DNA from: Aliiroseovarius sp. S1123
Lineage (GTDB): Bacteria > Pseudomonadota > Alphaproteobacteria > Rhodobacterales > Rhodobacteraceae
DNA: 64,000 nucleotides
Direction: 5' to 3'
Assembly: GCF_023015885.1 (NCBI RefSeq)
Contig: NZ_JALKBE010000004.1
Span: 62,001 to 126,000 of the forward strand
The position numbers and the translations under genes were made by a program. Every line of letters begins with the position of its first letter. Within the stretch, counting starts at the first letter, position 1. Shown piece by piece: positions 7,957-16,441 of the stretch. The notes under the pieces were generated by a model. The model worked only from the letters and a program-made list of their open reading frames with translations, did no database searches and was not told where the DNA came from.

Positions 7957-8541
7957 ATGACCTCGAACCTAACGCATTGCCCTGACACACCCCGCTGCCC
8001 GTGGTGTGGGACCGAGCCGATTTATCAGGAATATCATGATCTTGAGTGGGGCGTGCCGGAATGGGACGGGCGCGCGCTTTGGGAAAAATTAATCCTTGAT
8101 GGCTTTCAGGCCGGGCTCAGCTGGATCACGATCCTTAAAAAGCGAGATAATTTTCGCGCAGCGTTCGAGGGGTTTGATCCCGAACGCATCGCCACATGGG
8201 GCGAGCCCGAGATCGATCGTTTATTGCAGGACAAAGGCATCATCCGGCATCGCGGCAAGATCGCGGCGACGATCACCAACGCGCAGGCCTATCTGGACTT
8301 GGGGGGCGAGGACGCGTTTCGGGACATGATGTGGGGCTATGTAGACGGCACCCCATTGAACGGGCGCTACAAGACGTTGGACGAGGTGCCGACCGCGTCG
8401 CCGCTATCCACGCAGATCTCGAAGGACTTGAAAAAGGCCGGGTTCAAGTTCTGCGGCCCGACGATCGTCTATGCGTGGATGGAGGCCTGCGGGCTGTTCA
8501 ACAACCATCTGGTCAGCTGCCACCGGCACGATCAGGTCTAA
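7957..8541 (+). CDS. tag: DNA-3-methyladenine glycosylase I
   Basis: A 194-residue Tag-family enzyme. It begins with the zinc-binding RCPWCG and EYHDLEWGVP segment, followed by DGFQAGLSWITILKKR and, near the C-terminus, KFCGPTIVYAWMEACGLFNNH with the second zinc-ligand set in SCHRHD. Tag removes 3-methyladenine from alkylated DNA as the first step in base excision repair. Its stop codon overlaps that of the convergent transglycosylase gene. Confidence 0.93.
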   Translation: MTSNLTHCPDTPRCPWCGTEPIYQEYHDLEWGVPEWDGRALWEKLILDGFQAGLSWITILKKRDNFRAAFEGFDPERIATWGEPEIDRLLQDKGIIRHRGKIAATITNAQAYLDLGGEDAFRDMMWGYVDGTPLNGRYKTLDEVPTASPLSTQISKDLKKAGFKFCGPTIVYAWMEACGLFNNHLVSCHRHDQV

Positions 8542-9740
8542 CTTAGAATTGCAAGAAGTTGAACAGTGGGCACACCGGTCACGGACATGCCACGCGATGC
8601 CTCAAAGGCACGAATGGCAGCGCGGCCTTTCTCTCCGATCACACCATCAGGACGCCCCGCCTGAAATCCCAGATCGTTCAGGGCTTTCTGAAGCGCCTGC
8701 CGTTCTGTGGTGGTCATCCCCCAGGGGTTCTTGGGATAGCTGGCCTGGATCGCACGACCTCCGGCAAGGCGGTCAGACAGATGACCCACGCCGATCACAT
8801 AGCTATCGGCGTAGTTATACGTCTTCAGCACGTGGAAATTCTGGAAGATCATAAAAATTGGCCCCGTCGGACCCGCGGGCAGAATCAGTGCACCACTTTC
8901 GGCACCGGTCAGCGCACGCCCCTTAACATCGGTGACCCCCATCTTCCCCCAATCGCGCAAACGACGCGAATAGATCCGCCCGGTCAAGGCCAGATCAAAC
9001 CCTTTGGGAAGTCGAACCTCGATCGCCCAAGGTTGTCCTTTGGCCCATCCCTTGGCGCGCAGATAGGCCGCGGTCGACGCCAGCGCATCCGTCGGATCAT
9101 CCGACCAGATATCGCGCACGCCGTCGCGGTTGAAATCCTCGGCATGGGCCAGATACGAACTGGGCATGAATTGGGTATGCCCCATCGCGCCCGCATATGA
9201 GCCTTTCATGCGTGAGGAAGACACATCGCCCGCGGTAAGGATTTGCAAGGCGGCCAACAGCTCGGCCTCGAACAGATCGCGGCGGCGGCCCTCATAGGCC
9301 AGCGTGGCCAGCGTCGACAGAACCGAGGCCGATCCGCGCACCGCGCCAAAGCTGCTTTCCATACCCCAGATCGCGACGACGACTTCTTTCGGGACACCAT
9401 ATTGCCGCTCGATCTTCTTTAAAAGCGTCGGATACCGGGACAGCGCTCGTTGCCCGCCCTTGATCCGCTGGGGCGAAGCGGCTGACCCGATATAGTCCTG
9501 CAAACTGCGCGTGGTTTCCGCCGGGCGGCGGTCTGACTTGATGACGGACGGCAAATACTCCGCCCGCCCAAGCGCCTTCAGCGCCGCGTCGCTGACCCCC
9601 ACCGACCGCGCTTTGACCGCAAACCCCGACAACCAGCCGGAAAACCCAGCATCGGCCAGCACGCGCCCCGGCATCACCACCGCAGCGGCCAGCGTGACCA
9701 TCGCCATGCGGCGGTTGAAGGAAATGGCATGTTGGGGCAT
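8538..9740 (-). CDS. Lytic murein transglycosylase B-like, with peptidoglycan-binding domain
   Basis: About 400 residues. A signal peptide (RRMAMVTLAAAVVMPGRVLA) is followed by an SLT/MltB domain with the catalytic Glu in AIWGMESSFG and the MltB signature GSYAGAMGHTQFMPSSY. The C-terminal 60 residues form a PG_binding_1 domain (ALQKALNDLGFQAGRPDGVIG). It should cleave peptidoglycan glycan strands in the periplasm. ATG 9740 was chosen because AGGA lies eight bases upstream; ATG 9758 and an earlier start are possible. The stop overlaps that of tag, tail to tail. Confidence 0.88.
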   Translation of the reverse strand: MPQHAISFNRRMAMVTLAAAVVMPGRVLADAGFSGWLSGFAVKARSVGVSDAALKALGRAEYLPSVIKSDRRPAETTRSLQDYIGSAASPQRIKGGQRALSRYPTLLKKIERQYGVPKEVVVAIWGMESSFGAVRGSASVLSTLATLAYEGRRRDLFEAELLAALQILTAGDVSSSRMKGSYAGAMGHTQFMPSSYLAHAEDFNRDGVRDIWSDDPTDALASTAAYLRAKGWAKGQPWAIEVRLPKGFDLALTGRIYSRRLRDWGKMGVTDVKGRALTGAESGALILPAGPTGPIFMIFQNFHVLKTYNYADSYVIGVGHLSDRLAGGRAIQASYPKNPWGMTTTERQALQKALNDLGFQAGRPDGVIGEKGRAAIRAFEASRGMSVTGVPTVQLLAILS

Positions 9741-9855
9741 CTGGAGTCCTGTTTGCATCGTGATGTCCAGCCACTCTAGGGACTGCAGGTGGCGACACAA
9801 AGGCAATCCGGCCACATCGGCAAAACCGTGCCATGAACAACTGGAGCTACAGCAA

Positions 9856-9884
9856 TTGCACCCACCCGCCTTGCCGCGTATAGC
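9856..9884 (+). promoter_or_regulatory. Candidate sigma-70 promoter of argH
   Basis: TTGCAC and TATAGC are separated by exactly 17 bp, placing transcription start near 9891, about 30 bases before the argH ATG. Matched by eye only. Confidence 0.45.
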
Positions 9885-9919
9885 ATTGCCCAGCAGAAAT
9901 ATGTCCTGAAAGGCAGATC

Positions 9920-11332
9920 ATGAGCGACGACACGAAATCCGCGAATGAAATGTGGGGCGGCCGGTTCTCGGCGGGTCCCGACGCGATCATGGAGGCGATC
10001 AACGCCTCGATCGGCTATGACCAGCGCATGGCGCGACAGGACATCGAAGGCTCGCGCGCGCATGCTGCAATGCTGGCCGCGACCGGTGTAATCACCGAGG
10101 ACGACTCCAAGGTCATCCGCGATGGTCTGCTGACCGTGCTGGCCGAAATCGAGGGCGGCAATTTCGCCTTCTCGACCGCGCTGGAAGACATTCACATGAA
10201 TGTCGAAGCGCGTTTGAAAGAAATCGTCGGTGAACCGGCTGGCCGTCTGCACACCGCCCGGTCGCGCAACGACCAGGTCGCCACCGATTTCCGCCTGTGG
10301 GTCCGTGACCAGATGGACGCCGCCATTGATGGACTCGAGGCCCTGATCCGCGCGCTGCTGGGTCAGGCCGAAGCGGGTGCTGATTGGGTTATGCCCGGCT
10401 TCACCCACCTGCAAACCGCGCAGCCCGTCACATGGGGCCACCACATGATGGCCTATGTCGAGATGTTCGGCCGCGACATGTCGCGCTTCCGCGACGCCCG
10501 TGCCCGAATGAACGAAAGCCCGCTGGGGTCCGCCGCGCTTGCTGGCACGTCTTTCCCCATTGATCGCCACATGACGGCCGAGGCCCTTGGCTTTGACCGC
10601 CCGACCGCGAACTCGCTGGACGCTGTGGCCGACCGCGACTTCGCGCTGGAGTTCCTGTCGTCCGCAACCATCTGCGCCATGCATCTCAGCCGCTTCGCTG
10701 AAGAGCTGGTGATCTGGTCATCTGCTCAGTTCCGTTTTGTGCGCATGTCGGACAAATGGTCGACCGGCTCGTCGATCATGCCGCAGAAACGCAACCCGGA
10801 TGCCGCCGAGCTGATCCGCGCCAAAATCGGTCGGATCATGGGCGCCAATATCGGTCTGATGACTGTGATGAAGGGCCTGCCGCTGGCCTATTCCAAGGAC
10901 ATGCAGGAAGACAAAGAGCAGGTTTTTGACGCTGCCGACAACCTGATGCTGGCGCTGGCTGCGATGACCGGGATGGTGTCAGACATGACCGCCAACACCG
11001 AGAGCCTTGAAGCCGCGGCGTCCTCCGGGTTCTCGACCGCGACCGATTTGGCCGATTGGTGCGTGCGCGCGCTGAACATGCCGTTCCGCGACGCCCACCA
11101 CGTGACCGGATCGCTGGTGGCCATGGCCGAAGATCGCGGCTGCGACCTGCCCGACCTGTCGCTGGAAGACATGCAAACGGTCAACGCGCAAATCACCGAG
11201 GAAGTCTTCGGCGTCTTGGGCGTCCACAACTCGGTCGCCTCGCGCACCAGCTATGGCGGCACCGCACCCAGCGAAGTGCGCAAGCAGATTGCGCGTTGGA
11301 AAGAAAAACTGGGGAAAGAGGCGCTGGCATGA
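9920..11332 (+). CDS. argH: Argininosuccinate lyase
   Basis: A 470-residue fumarase/aspartase superfamily enzyme. It shows [11 protein letters not shown] at the start, the conserved [13 protein letters not shown], the [14 protein letters not shown] region, and the superfamily signature [12 protein letters not shown] at about 289-300. It splits argininosuccinate into arginine and fumarate in the cytosol, the last step of arginine synthesis. Its stop overlaps the ATG of a mini-lipoprotein gene (ATGA), and lysA follows, an arrangement common in Rhodobacteraceae. Confidence 0.96.
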   Translation: MSDDTKSANEMWGGRFSAGPDAIMEAINASIGYDQRMARQDIEGSRAHAAMLAATGVITEDDSKVIRDGLLTVLAEIEGGNFAFSTALEDIHMNVEARLKEIVGEPAGRLHTARSRNDQVATDFRLWVRDQMDAAIDGLEALIRALLGQAEAGADWVMPGFTHLQTAQPVTWGHHMMAYVEMFGRDMSRFRDARARMNESPLGSAALAGTSFPIDRHMTAEALGFDRPTANSLDAVADRDFALEFLSSATICAMHLSRFAEELVIWSSAQFRFVRMSDKWSTGSSIMPQKRNPDAAELIRAKIGRIMGANIGLMTVMKGLPLAYSKDMQEDKEQVFDAADNLMLALAAMTGMVSDMTANTESLEAAASSGFSTATDLADWCVRALNMPFRDAHHVTGSLVAMAEDRGCDLPDLSLEDMQTVNAQITEEVFGVLGVHNSVASRTSYGGTAPSEVRKQIARWKEKLGKEALA

Positions 11333-11433
11333 TCCGCGCGCTTCTGATCACCGCCCTTCTGGGGCTGGCAGCCTGTGGTGCGGATGGTGAGCCCATCCGT
11401 CCGGGATCACCCGAGGATACCCAAGCAGAGTAG
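11329..11433 (+). CDS. LptM-like mini-lipoprotein
   Basis: A 34-residue ORF overlapping the argH stop by four bases. [20 protein letters not shown] is a lipoprotein signal peptide with lipobox LAAC; the mature peptide would have only about 19 residues and keeps the G-P-R-P/P-P-D flavour of YifL/LptM proteins. LptM stabilises the LptD/LptE LPS translocon in Enterobacteria; orthologues often sit between argH and lysA or beside dapF/lysA. Function here is by analogy. Too short for most gene finders. Confidence 0.75.
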   Translation: MIRALLITALLGLAACGADGEPIRPGSPEDTQAE

Positions 11434-11437
11434 CTTC

Positions 11438-11464
11438 AAACGCCGGTCCAAGTGGCCGGCGTTT
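11438..11464 (+). terminator. Hairpin after the mini-lipoprotein gene
   Basis: AAACGCCGG and CCGGCGTTT form a perfect 9-bp stem around a 9-base loop, starting four bases after the stop codon. The T run after it is weak (GTTTGAATTT), so termination may be partial. Confidence 0.6.
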
Positions 11465-11470
11465 GAATTT

Positions 11471-11514
11471 GCGAGGCTCTGCCTCGCGCTCCGGGATATT
11501 TATGACAAGAAAAA
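11471..11514 (+). repeat. Dispersed palindromic repeat, copy 2
   Basis: GCGAGGC-TCT-GCCTCGC hairpin followed by CTCCGGGATATTTATGACAAGAAAA. The tail matches copies at 238, 18799, 36359 and 40382. It lies between the mini-lipoprotein and lysA. Confidence 0.7.
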
Positions 11515-11590
11515 GAGAAGCCCCAGAGGGTTGAGCGGCAGGCGCAGTTCCGCTAGGGCAGTCAGGAAGCGCAGACAGACGAGGCCCAAG

Positions 11591-12856
11591 ATGGACCATT
11601 TCCTTTACCGCGATGGCGTATTGCACGCCGAAGACGTATCGATTGAAGAGATCGCTGCCGAAGTTGGCACGCCCTTCTATGTCTATTCCGCGGCCACGCT
11701 GAAACGTCATATCGGGCTATTCAACGAAGCGCTGGACTGGGCTGACCATCTTGTCTGTTTCGCGGTCAAGTCGAACTCGAACCTCGCCGTGCTGAAACTG
11801 CTGGGCGAAATGGGTGCGGGCATGGACGTCGTGTCCGGTGGGGAATACCGCCGTGCGATTGCGGCAGGCGTGCCGGGTGACCGGATCGTGTTCTCGGGCG
11901 TTGGCAAAACCCGCGATGAAATGCGTCTGGCGCTGACGAATGGCATTCGCCAGTTCAATCTGGAAAGCGAGCCCGAGATGCGTGTCCTGTCCGAGGTCGC
12001 AAGCGAGCTGGGCGTCGTTGCCCCGGTGACCGTGCGTGTGAACCCGGATGTGGACGCGAAAACCCACGCCAAGATCTCGACCGGGAAGTCGGAAAATAAG
12101 TTCGGCATCCCGATCGCCCGCGCGCGCGAGGTTTATGCCGAAATCGCATCCCTACCCGGTCTGAAAGCGGTTGGCATCGACGTGCATATCGGCTCGCAGC
12201 TGACCGAGTTGGAGCCGTTCCGTCAGGCCTATCAGAAAGTCGCCGAGCTGACCGAAGCACTGCGCGCAGACGGCCACGACATCACGCGACTGGATCTGGG
12301 CGGCGGTCTGGGCATTCCTTACGAGCGTTCGAATGAAGCCCCACCCCTGCCTGTCGAATATGGTCAGATGGTGAAGGAAACCGTCGGCCATCTGGGCTGC
12401 GAGATCGAGATTGAACCGGGGCGCCTTGTGTCCGGCAATGCCGGAATCATGGTCACTTCCGTCATCTACGTGAAAGAGGGCGAAGGGCAGGATTTCCTGA
12501 TCGTCGATGCCGCGATGAACGACCTTGTGCGCCCCGCCATGTACGAAGCGCATCACGACATCATCCCCGTGGTCGAAGCCGCCCCCGGCGAGGACAAGTC
12601 GCGCTATGACATTGTCGGCCCGATTTGCGAGACCGGCGACACCTTCGCCAAGGGCCGTGATCTGGACAGCCTGAAACCCGATGACCTGATCGCCTTCCGC
12701 TCGGCCGGGGCCTATGGCGCGGTGATGGCGTCCGAGTACAACTCGCGCCCTCTGATCCCAGAAGTGCTGGTGATGGACGATCAATATGCCGTCATCCGCG
12801 CACGTCCCACCTATGAAGAAATGCTGGGACGCGATACCATTCCTGAATGGCTGTGA
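11591..12856 (+). CDS. lysA: Diaminopimelate decarboxylase
   Basis: A 421-residue fold-III PLP enzyme. FAVKSN carries the PLP-binding Lys at residue 60; the glycine-rich DLGGGLGIPY loop and HIGSQL follow, then EPGR, and the substrate Cys in GPICETGDTF. It converts meso-diaminopimelate to lysine. ATG 11591 gives the usual N-terminus DHFLYRDGVLHAEDV; upstream in-frame codons run through the repeat element and are not coding. It follows argH and the mini-lipoprotein, and precedes the TIGR02302 gene by 16 bp. Confidence 0.95.
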   Translation: MDHFLYRDGVLHAEDVSIEEIAAEVGTPFYVYSAATLKRHIGLFNEALDWADHLVCFAVKSNSNLAVLKLLGEMGAGMDVVSGGEYRRAIAAGVPGDRIVFSGVGKTRDEMRLALTNGIRQFNLESEPEMRVLSEVASELGVVAPVTVRVNPDVDAKTHAKISTGKSENKFGIPIARAREVYAEIASLPGLKAVGIDVHIGSQLTELEPFRQAYQKVAELTEALRADGHDITRLDLGGGLGIPYERSNEAPPLPVEYGQMVKETVGHLGCEIEIEPGRLVSGNAGIMVTSVIYVKEGEGQDFLIVDAAMNDLVRPAMYEAHHDIIPVVEAAPGEDKSRYDIVGPICETGDTFAKGRDLDSLKPDDLIAFRSAGAYGAVMASEYNSRPLIPEVLVMDDQYAVIRARPTYEEMLGRDTIPEWL

Positions 12857-12872
12857 TGACCCCACGGGTTAG

Positions 12873-15425
12873 GTGACCCGGCCCGACCTTCCCCAGAAGG
12901 TGCAAAAGCGCCTTCGTTGGCCCTTGGCATTGACAAGGGGCGGGATGGTTTTGGAGCGGATCTGGCAGGTTGGATGGCCGCTTGCGACCGTGGGTCTAAC
13001 CGCGATTGCGCTGGCGGGTTTCGGTGGTTTGCGGGGCTGGGCGGTGCCTATGGTGCTTGCTGTCGCCGCGCTGGTATTCCTTACACTCGCCGCGCGCCGC
13101 TTTGTCTGGCCCACATCCGGGCACGCCATTCGACGTCTTGATGACAGCCTGACGGGCCACCCGATTGCCGCGCTTCAGGATGATCAGGCAACCGGCGTGG
13201 ATGACGCCGCCTCGGCCCAGTTGTGGCTGGCGCATCAGGACCGGATGCTGGCGCGGTTGGACAATGTGCAGGCGGCCCGGCCTGATTTGCGGGTTGCGCG
13301 GAAAGACCCCTATGCGTTGCGGCTGATTGCGGCGACCGGAGCGATCATGGCGATTGCCTTTGGCCCGTGGAACAGCACGGTGCCCACGGGTACGCCCGGC
13401 GCGGCAGCGCAAGTGGCCGCCAGTTGGGAAGGCTGGATCGAACCGCCGCCCTATATTGGCCTACCCAGCCTGTATCTTGACGATCAACCTGATGGCGCCT
13501 TGTCGATCCAGAAGGGCAGCCGCCTGACCCTGCGCCGGTACGGCGATCCAAAGGCCCTTACCTTCCAAGGATCGGTTCTGGACACAGATGTCGGTGCTGC
13601 CCCAAGCCTCAGCCAGCGGATCACGCGCAGCGGCACGCTGTCTGTCGACGGGCCAAAGGCGCGCAGTTGGACGCTGACCGCACTTCAGGACACGCCCCCT
13701 ACCATCCGCCCGATTGGGCCGCTGACCCGGCAACTGAACGGAAATTTTGCGCTCGGCTTTGTCGCCACCGACGATTACGGCGTCACCGGTGGCGCCGTAA
13801 TCATCACCCTGTCGCTGGCCGATGTCACACGCGCGCATGGGCTGACCATCGACCCGGAGCCTCGGCCCGAGGTGGCGGTGGACCTCCCCCTGCCCTATCG
13901 CGGGGCGCGCAAATTGATCGAAGGCGCGCTTCAGGAAAATCTGGTCGAACACCCCTATGCCGGTCTGCCCGTCACACTCACATTCGTTGCGCAGGACGGG
14001 GTGGGTCAGGAAGGCGACAGCCAGCCCTACCCGATGATCCTGCCCGCCCGCCGTTTCCTGAACCCGATGGCCAAGGCGCTGATCGAGCAACGTCGAGACC
14101 TATTGTGGAACCGCGCCAATGCCCGTCGCGTCGCGCAAGTGCTGCGTGCGACGCTGTTCCACCCCGAAGACCTGTCCCTGCCCGAAGGCATCTATCTGCA
14201 ACTGCGCGGAGCGATCCGGCGGCTTGAGGCGGGTCTGGCGTTTACCGATGTGGCCGATGGTGTCCCCGGCGATCTGCGGGACGAGGTGGCGCAGGTCCTG
14301 TGGGATGTGGCGGTCGAATTGGAAGACGGTCAGTTGGACGACGCCCGCGCCCGCATGGAAGAGGCGCAGCGGCGTCTGGAACAGGCCATGCGCGACGGGG
14401 CCACGCCGGAAGAGTTGGCCGAGCTGATGGACGAATACCGCGAGGCGATGCGCGATTATATGGACCAACTGGCGCAGCAAGCCCCGGAAGGCGACCCGAA
14501 CGCGCCACAGCCTGACAATGCGATCGAGCTAAGCCAATCCGATCTGGACGCGATGATGGACCGGATCGAAGAGCTGATGCGCGAAGGCCGCACCGATGAA
14601 GCGATGGAGCTGCTCGATCAAATGCGCCGGATGATGGAGAACATGCAGGCCCAGCGCGGCGGAGAAAGCCAGCGCCCCGGCGAAGCGGCGCGAGACGAGC
14701 TGCGCGAGACCATGCGCCAGCAGCAGGGCTTGTCAGACCGGGCCTTCCGCGATCTTCAGGAACAGGGGCAAGGATCCACTGCCGGTGAAAGCCAAGAGAA
14801 TGAAGGGCGCGATGGCGGTCAGGGACGTGGGCAGAGCCACGAAGGCTCTGGCGGCGAACAGGGCCAGAATGGCGAAGGCGGCGCGCAAGAGGGACAAGAC
14901 AGCCAAGGCCGCGGCGGCGACCCCGGCACCAGCCTTGCGGACCAGCAACGTGCCTTACAAAACGAATTAGATGCCCAACGCCGCAACTTGCCCGGGGCCG
15001 GCGATCCTGCGGGACAGGCCGCACGTGACGCGCTGGACGAGGCTGGCCGCGCGATGGGTCAGGCCGCCGATGCGCTTGATCAGGGCGACATCCCCGAGGC
15101 GCTGAACCAGCAGGCCGACGCAATGGAAGCCATGCGCGAAGGTCTGCGCCAGTTTGATCAGGCGATGGCAAATCAACAAGCCCGCGAAAACGGCCAGCAA
15201 GGTGAAAACCCGGGCGAAAGCAATCAGGACTCGGATCAGGATCCGTTGGGGCGTAGCGCGTCGGGACGCGGCGGCGCGGCCTCGACCGACAGTCCTTTGG
15301 GGGACACGGACGAGACCTATCGCCGGGCTGAAGAATTGATGCAGGAATTGCGAAAACGCTCGGGCGAGTCAGACCGCCCGCAATTGGAACGCGATTATTT
15401 GGAACGTCTGCTGGATCAGTTCTAA
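12873..15425 (+). CDS. TIGR02302 / DUF4175 family membrane protein
   Basis: An 850-residue protein starting at GTG 12873. Two transmembrane helices lie at about 33-74 and a third near 143-160, followed by a large beta-rich extracytoplasmic region. The last 350 residues are rich in Glu, Gln, Met and Arg, forming long charged helices, then an almost unstructured Gly/Gln/Glu stretch (about 625-690) and again at 760-815. The WEGWIEPPPYIGLPSLYL and LPARRFLNPMAKAL segments match the family. Its role is not established; it is nearly always beside lysA in alphaproteobacteria. It is probably translated with lysA, 16 bp away. Confidence 0.85.
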   Translation: MTRPDLPQKVQKRLRWPLALTRGGMVLERIWQVGWPLATVGLTAIALAGFGGLRGWAVPMVLAVAALVFLTLAARRFVWPTSGHAIRRLDDSLTGHPIAALQDDQATGVDDAASAQLWLAHQDRMLARLDNVQAARPDLRVARKDPYALRLIAATGAIMAIAFGPWNSTVPTGTPGAAAQVAASWEGWIEPPPYIGLPSLYLDDQPDGALSIQKGSRLTLRRYGDPKALTFQGSVLDTDVGAAPSLSQRITRSGTLSVDGPKARSWTLTALQDTPPTIRPIGPLTRQLNGNFALGFVATDDYGVTGGAVIITLSLADVTRAHGLTIDPEPRPEVAVDLPLPYRGARKLIEGALQENLVEHPYAGLPVTLTFVAQDGVGQEGDSQPYPMILPARRFLNPMAKALIEQRRDLLWNRANARRVAQVLRATLFHPEDLSLPEGIYLQLRGAIRRLEAGLAFTDVADGVPGDLRDEVAQVLWDVAVELEDGQLDDARARMEEAQRRLEQAMRDGATPEELAELMDEYREAMRDYMDQLAQQAPEGDPNAPQPDNAIELSQSDLDAMMDRIEELMREGRTDEAMELLDQMRRMMENMQAQRGGESQRPGEAARDELRETMRQQQGLSDRAFRDLQEQGQGSTAGESQENEGRDGGQGRGQSHEGSGGEQGQNGEGGAQEGQDSQGRGGDPGTSLADQQRALQNELDAQRRNLPGAGDPAGQAARDALDEAGRAMGQAADALDQGDIPEALNQQADAMEAMREGLRQFDQAMANQQARENGQQGENPGESNQDSDQDPLGRSASGRGGAASTDSPLGDTDETYRRAEELMQELRKRSGESDRPQLERDYLERLLDQF

Positions 15426-15433
15426 TCCGTGCC

Positions 15434-16030
15434 TTACATCCGCTTGCGCGCGGATAGAGCCGCCGAGATCGTACCCTCGTCCAGATAATCAAGCTCGCCC
15501 CCGATAGGGACGCCTTGCGCCAGCGAAGACACCACGCAGCGACCTTCAAGTTCGTCCGCGATATAGTGCGCGGTGGTCTGGCCATCGACAGTGGCGTTCA
15601 GGGCCAAGATGACCTCGCTGATATTGTCATCAACGACCCGCTGCACCAGACGCGGAATGCCCAGATCTTCGGGGCCGACCGCATCCAGCGCGGACAGCGT
15701 TCCGCCCAGCACATGATAACGGCCCTTGAACAGACCCGCGCGCTCCATCGCCCACAAATCGGCCACATCTTCGACCACGCAGATCTCGCCCGTTGAGCGT
15801 TTTTCGGACACGCAGATGTCGCAGCGATCCGAGGTCGAAACATTGCCGCAGGTCACACATTCCCGCGCGGTTTCCGCCACCGCCTGCATCGCATCCGCCA
15901 AGGGCGTCAGCACCAGCGCGCGTTTACGGATCAGGTATAGCACCGCCCGACGGGCCGAACGCGGACCCAGCCCCGGCAGCTTCGCCATCAGCTCGATCAG
16001 GTTCTCGATATCGCGCGGTGCTTCTGACAT
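15434..16030 (-). CDS. recR: Recombination mediator protein RecR
   Basis: A 198-residue protein in the usual domain order: helix-hairpin-helix ([16 protein letters not shown], about 14-29), C4 zinc finger (C..C..........C..C around 57-73), Toprim domain with [10 protein letters not shown] and [17 protein letters not shown], and a C-terminal Walker-like segment. RecR works with RecO/RecF to load RecA at gaps. Its ATG directly follows the ybaB stop (16031), and the ybaB-recR pair downstream of dnaX is a classic bacterial cluster, here on one strand. Confidence 0.96.
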   Translation of the reverse strand: MSEAPRDIENLIELMAKLPGLGPRSARRAVLYLIRKRALVLTPLADAMQAVAETARECVTCGNVSTSDRCDICVSEKRSTGEICVVEDVADLWAMERAGLFKGRYHVLGGTLSALDAVGPEDLGIPRLVQRVVDDNISEVILALNATVDGQTTAHYIADELEGRCVVSSLAQGVPIGGELDYLDEGTISAALSARKRM

Positions 16031-16375
16031 TTAGAACGGCAGGTTCATGTCTTTGGGCAGGCCCAGCTCTTCCGTCAGGCGCGACATTTCGCTTTCCGAA
16101 CGCTGTGCAGCTTTGGCCTGCGCATCCTTGATCGCGGCCAAGATCAGATCTTCGACCACTTCTTTTTCATCCGGATTGAAGATGGTGGGATCAATGTCCA
16201 GACCGGTCAGAACGCCCTTGGCCGTGGCGGTCGCCTTGACCAGCCCTGCGCCGCTTTCGCCCACGACGGTCATGGTTTCGAGGTTTTCCTGAAGCTCGGC
16301 CATCTTGGCCTGCATTTCCTGTGCTTTTTTCATCATCCCGGCCATATCGCCGAGGCCGCCCAGTCCTTTGAACAT
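16031..16375 (-). CDS. ybaB: YbaB/EbfC nucleoid-associated protein
   Basis: A 114-residue protein, FKGLGGLGDMAGMMKKAQEM onwards, with the YbaB pattern of helix-rich N-terminus, SGAGLVKATATAKG beta segment and DPTIFNPDEKEVVEDLILAAIKDA. It forms dimers that bind DNA without strong sequence specificity. It lies 66 bp downstream of dnaX and its stop abuts the recR start, so the three are likely one operon. Confidence 0.95.
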   Translation of the reverse strand: MFKGLGGLGDMAGMMKKAQEMQAKMAELQENLETMTVVGESGAGLVKATATAKGVLTGLDIDPTIFNPDEKEVVEDLILAAIKDAQAKAAQRSESEMSRLTEELGLPKDMNLPF

Positions 16376-16441
16376 GTGATGCTCCTGTCAATTCACTTGA
16401 GTTTTAGATACGAGGCGCAGGCACCGGTTACAAGGCAGAGC

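Noticed and set aside
9776-10684. A 302-codon minus-strand open frame
   Set aside because: It overlaps the N-terminal half of argH, which has complete active-site motifs.
14242-15585. A 447-codon minus-strand open frame, mostly Pro/Arg/Ser-rich
   Set aside because: It is the complement of the TIGR02302 gene's Gln/Glu/Gly-rich region and has no family features.
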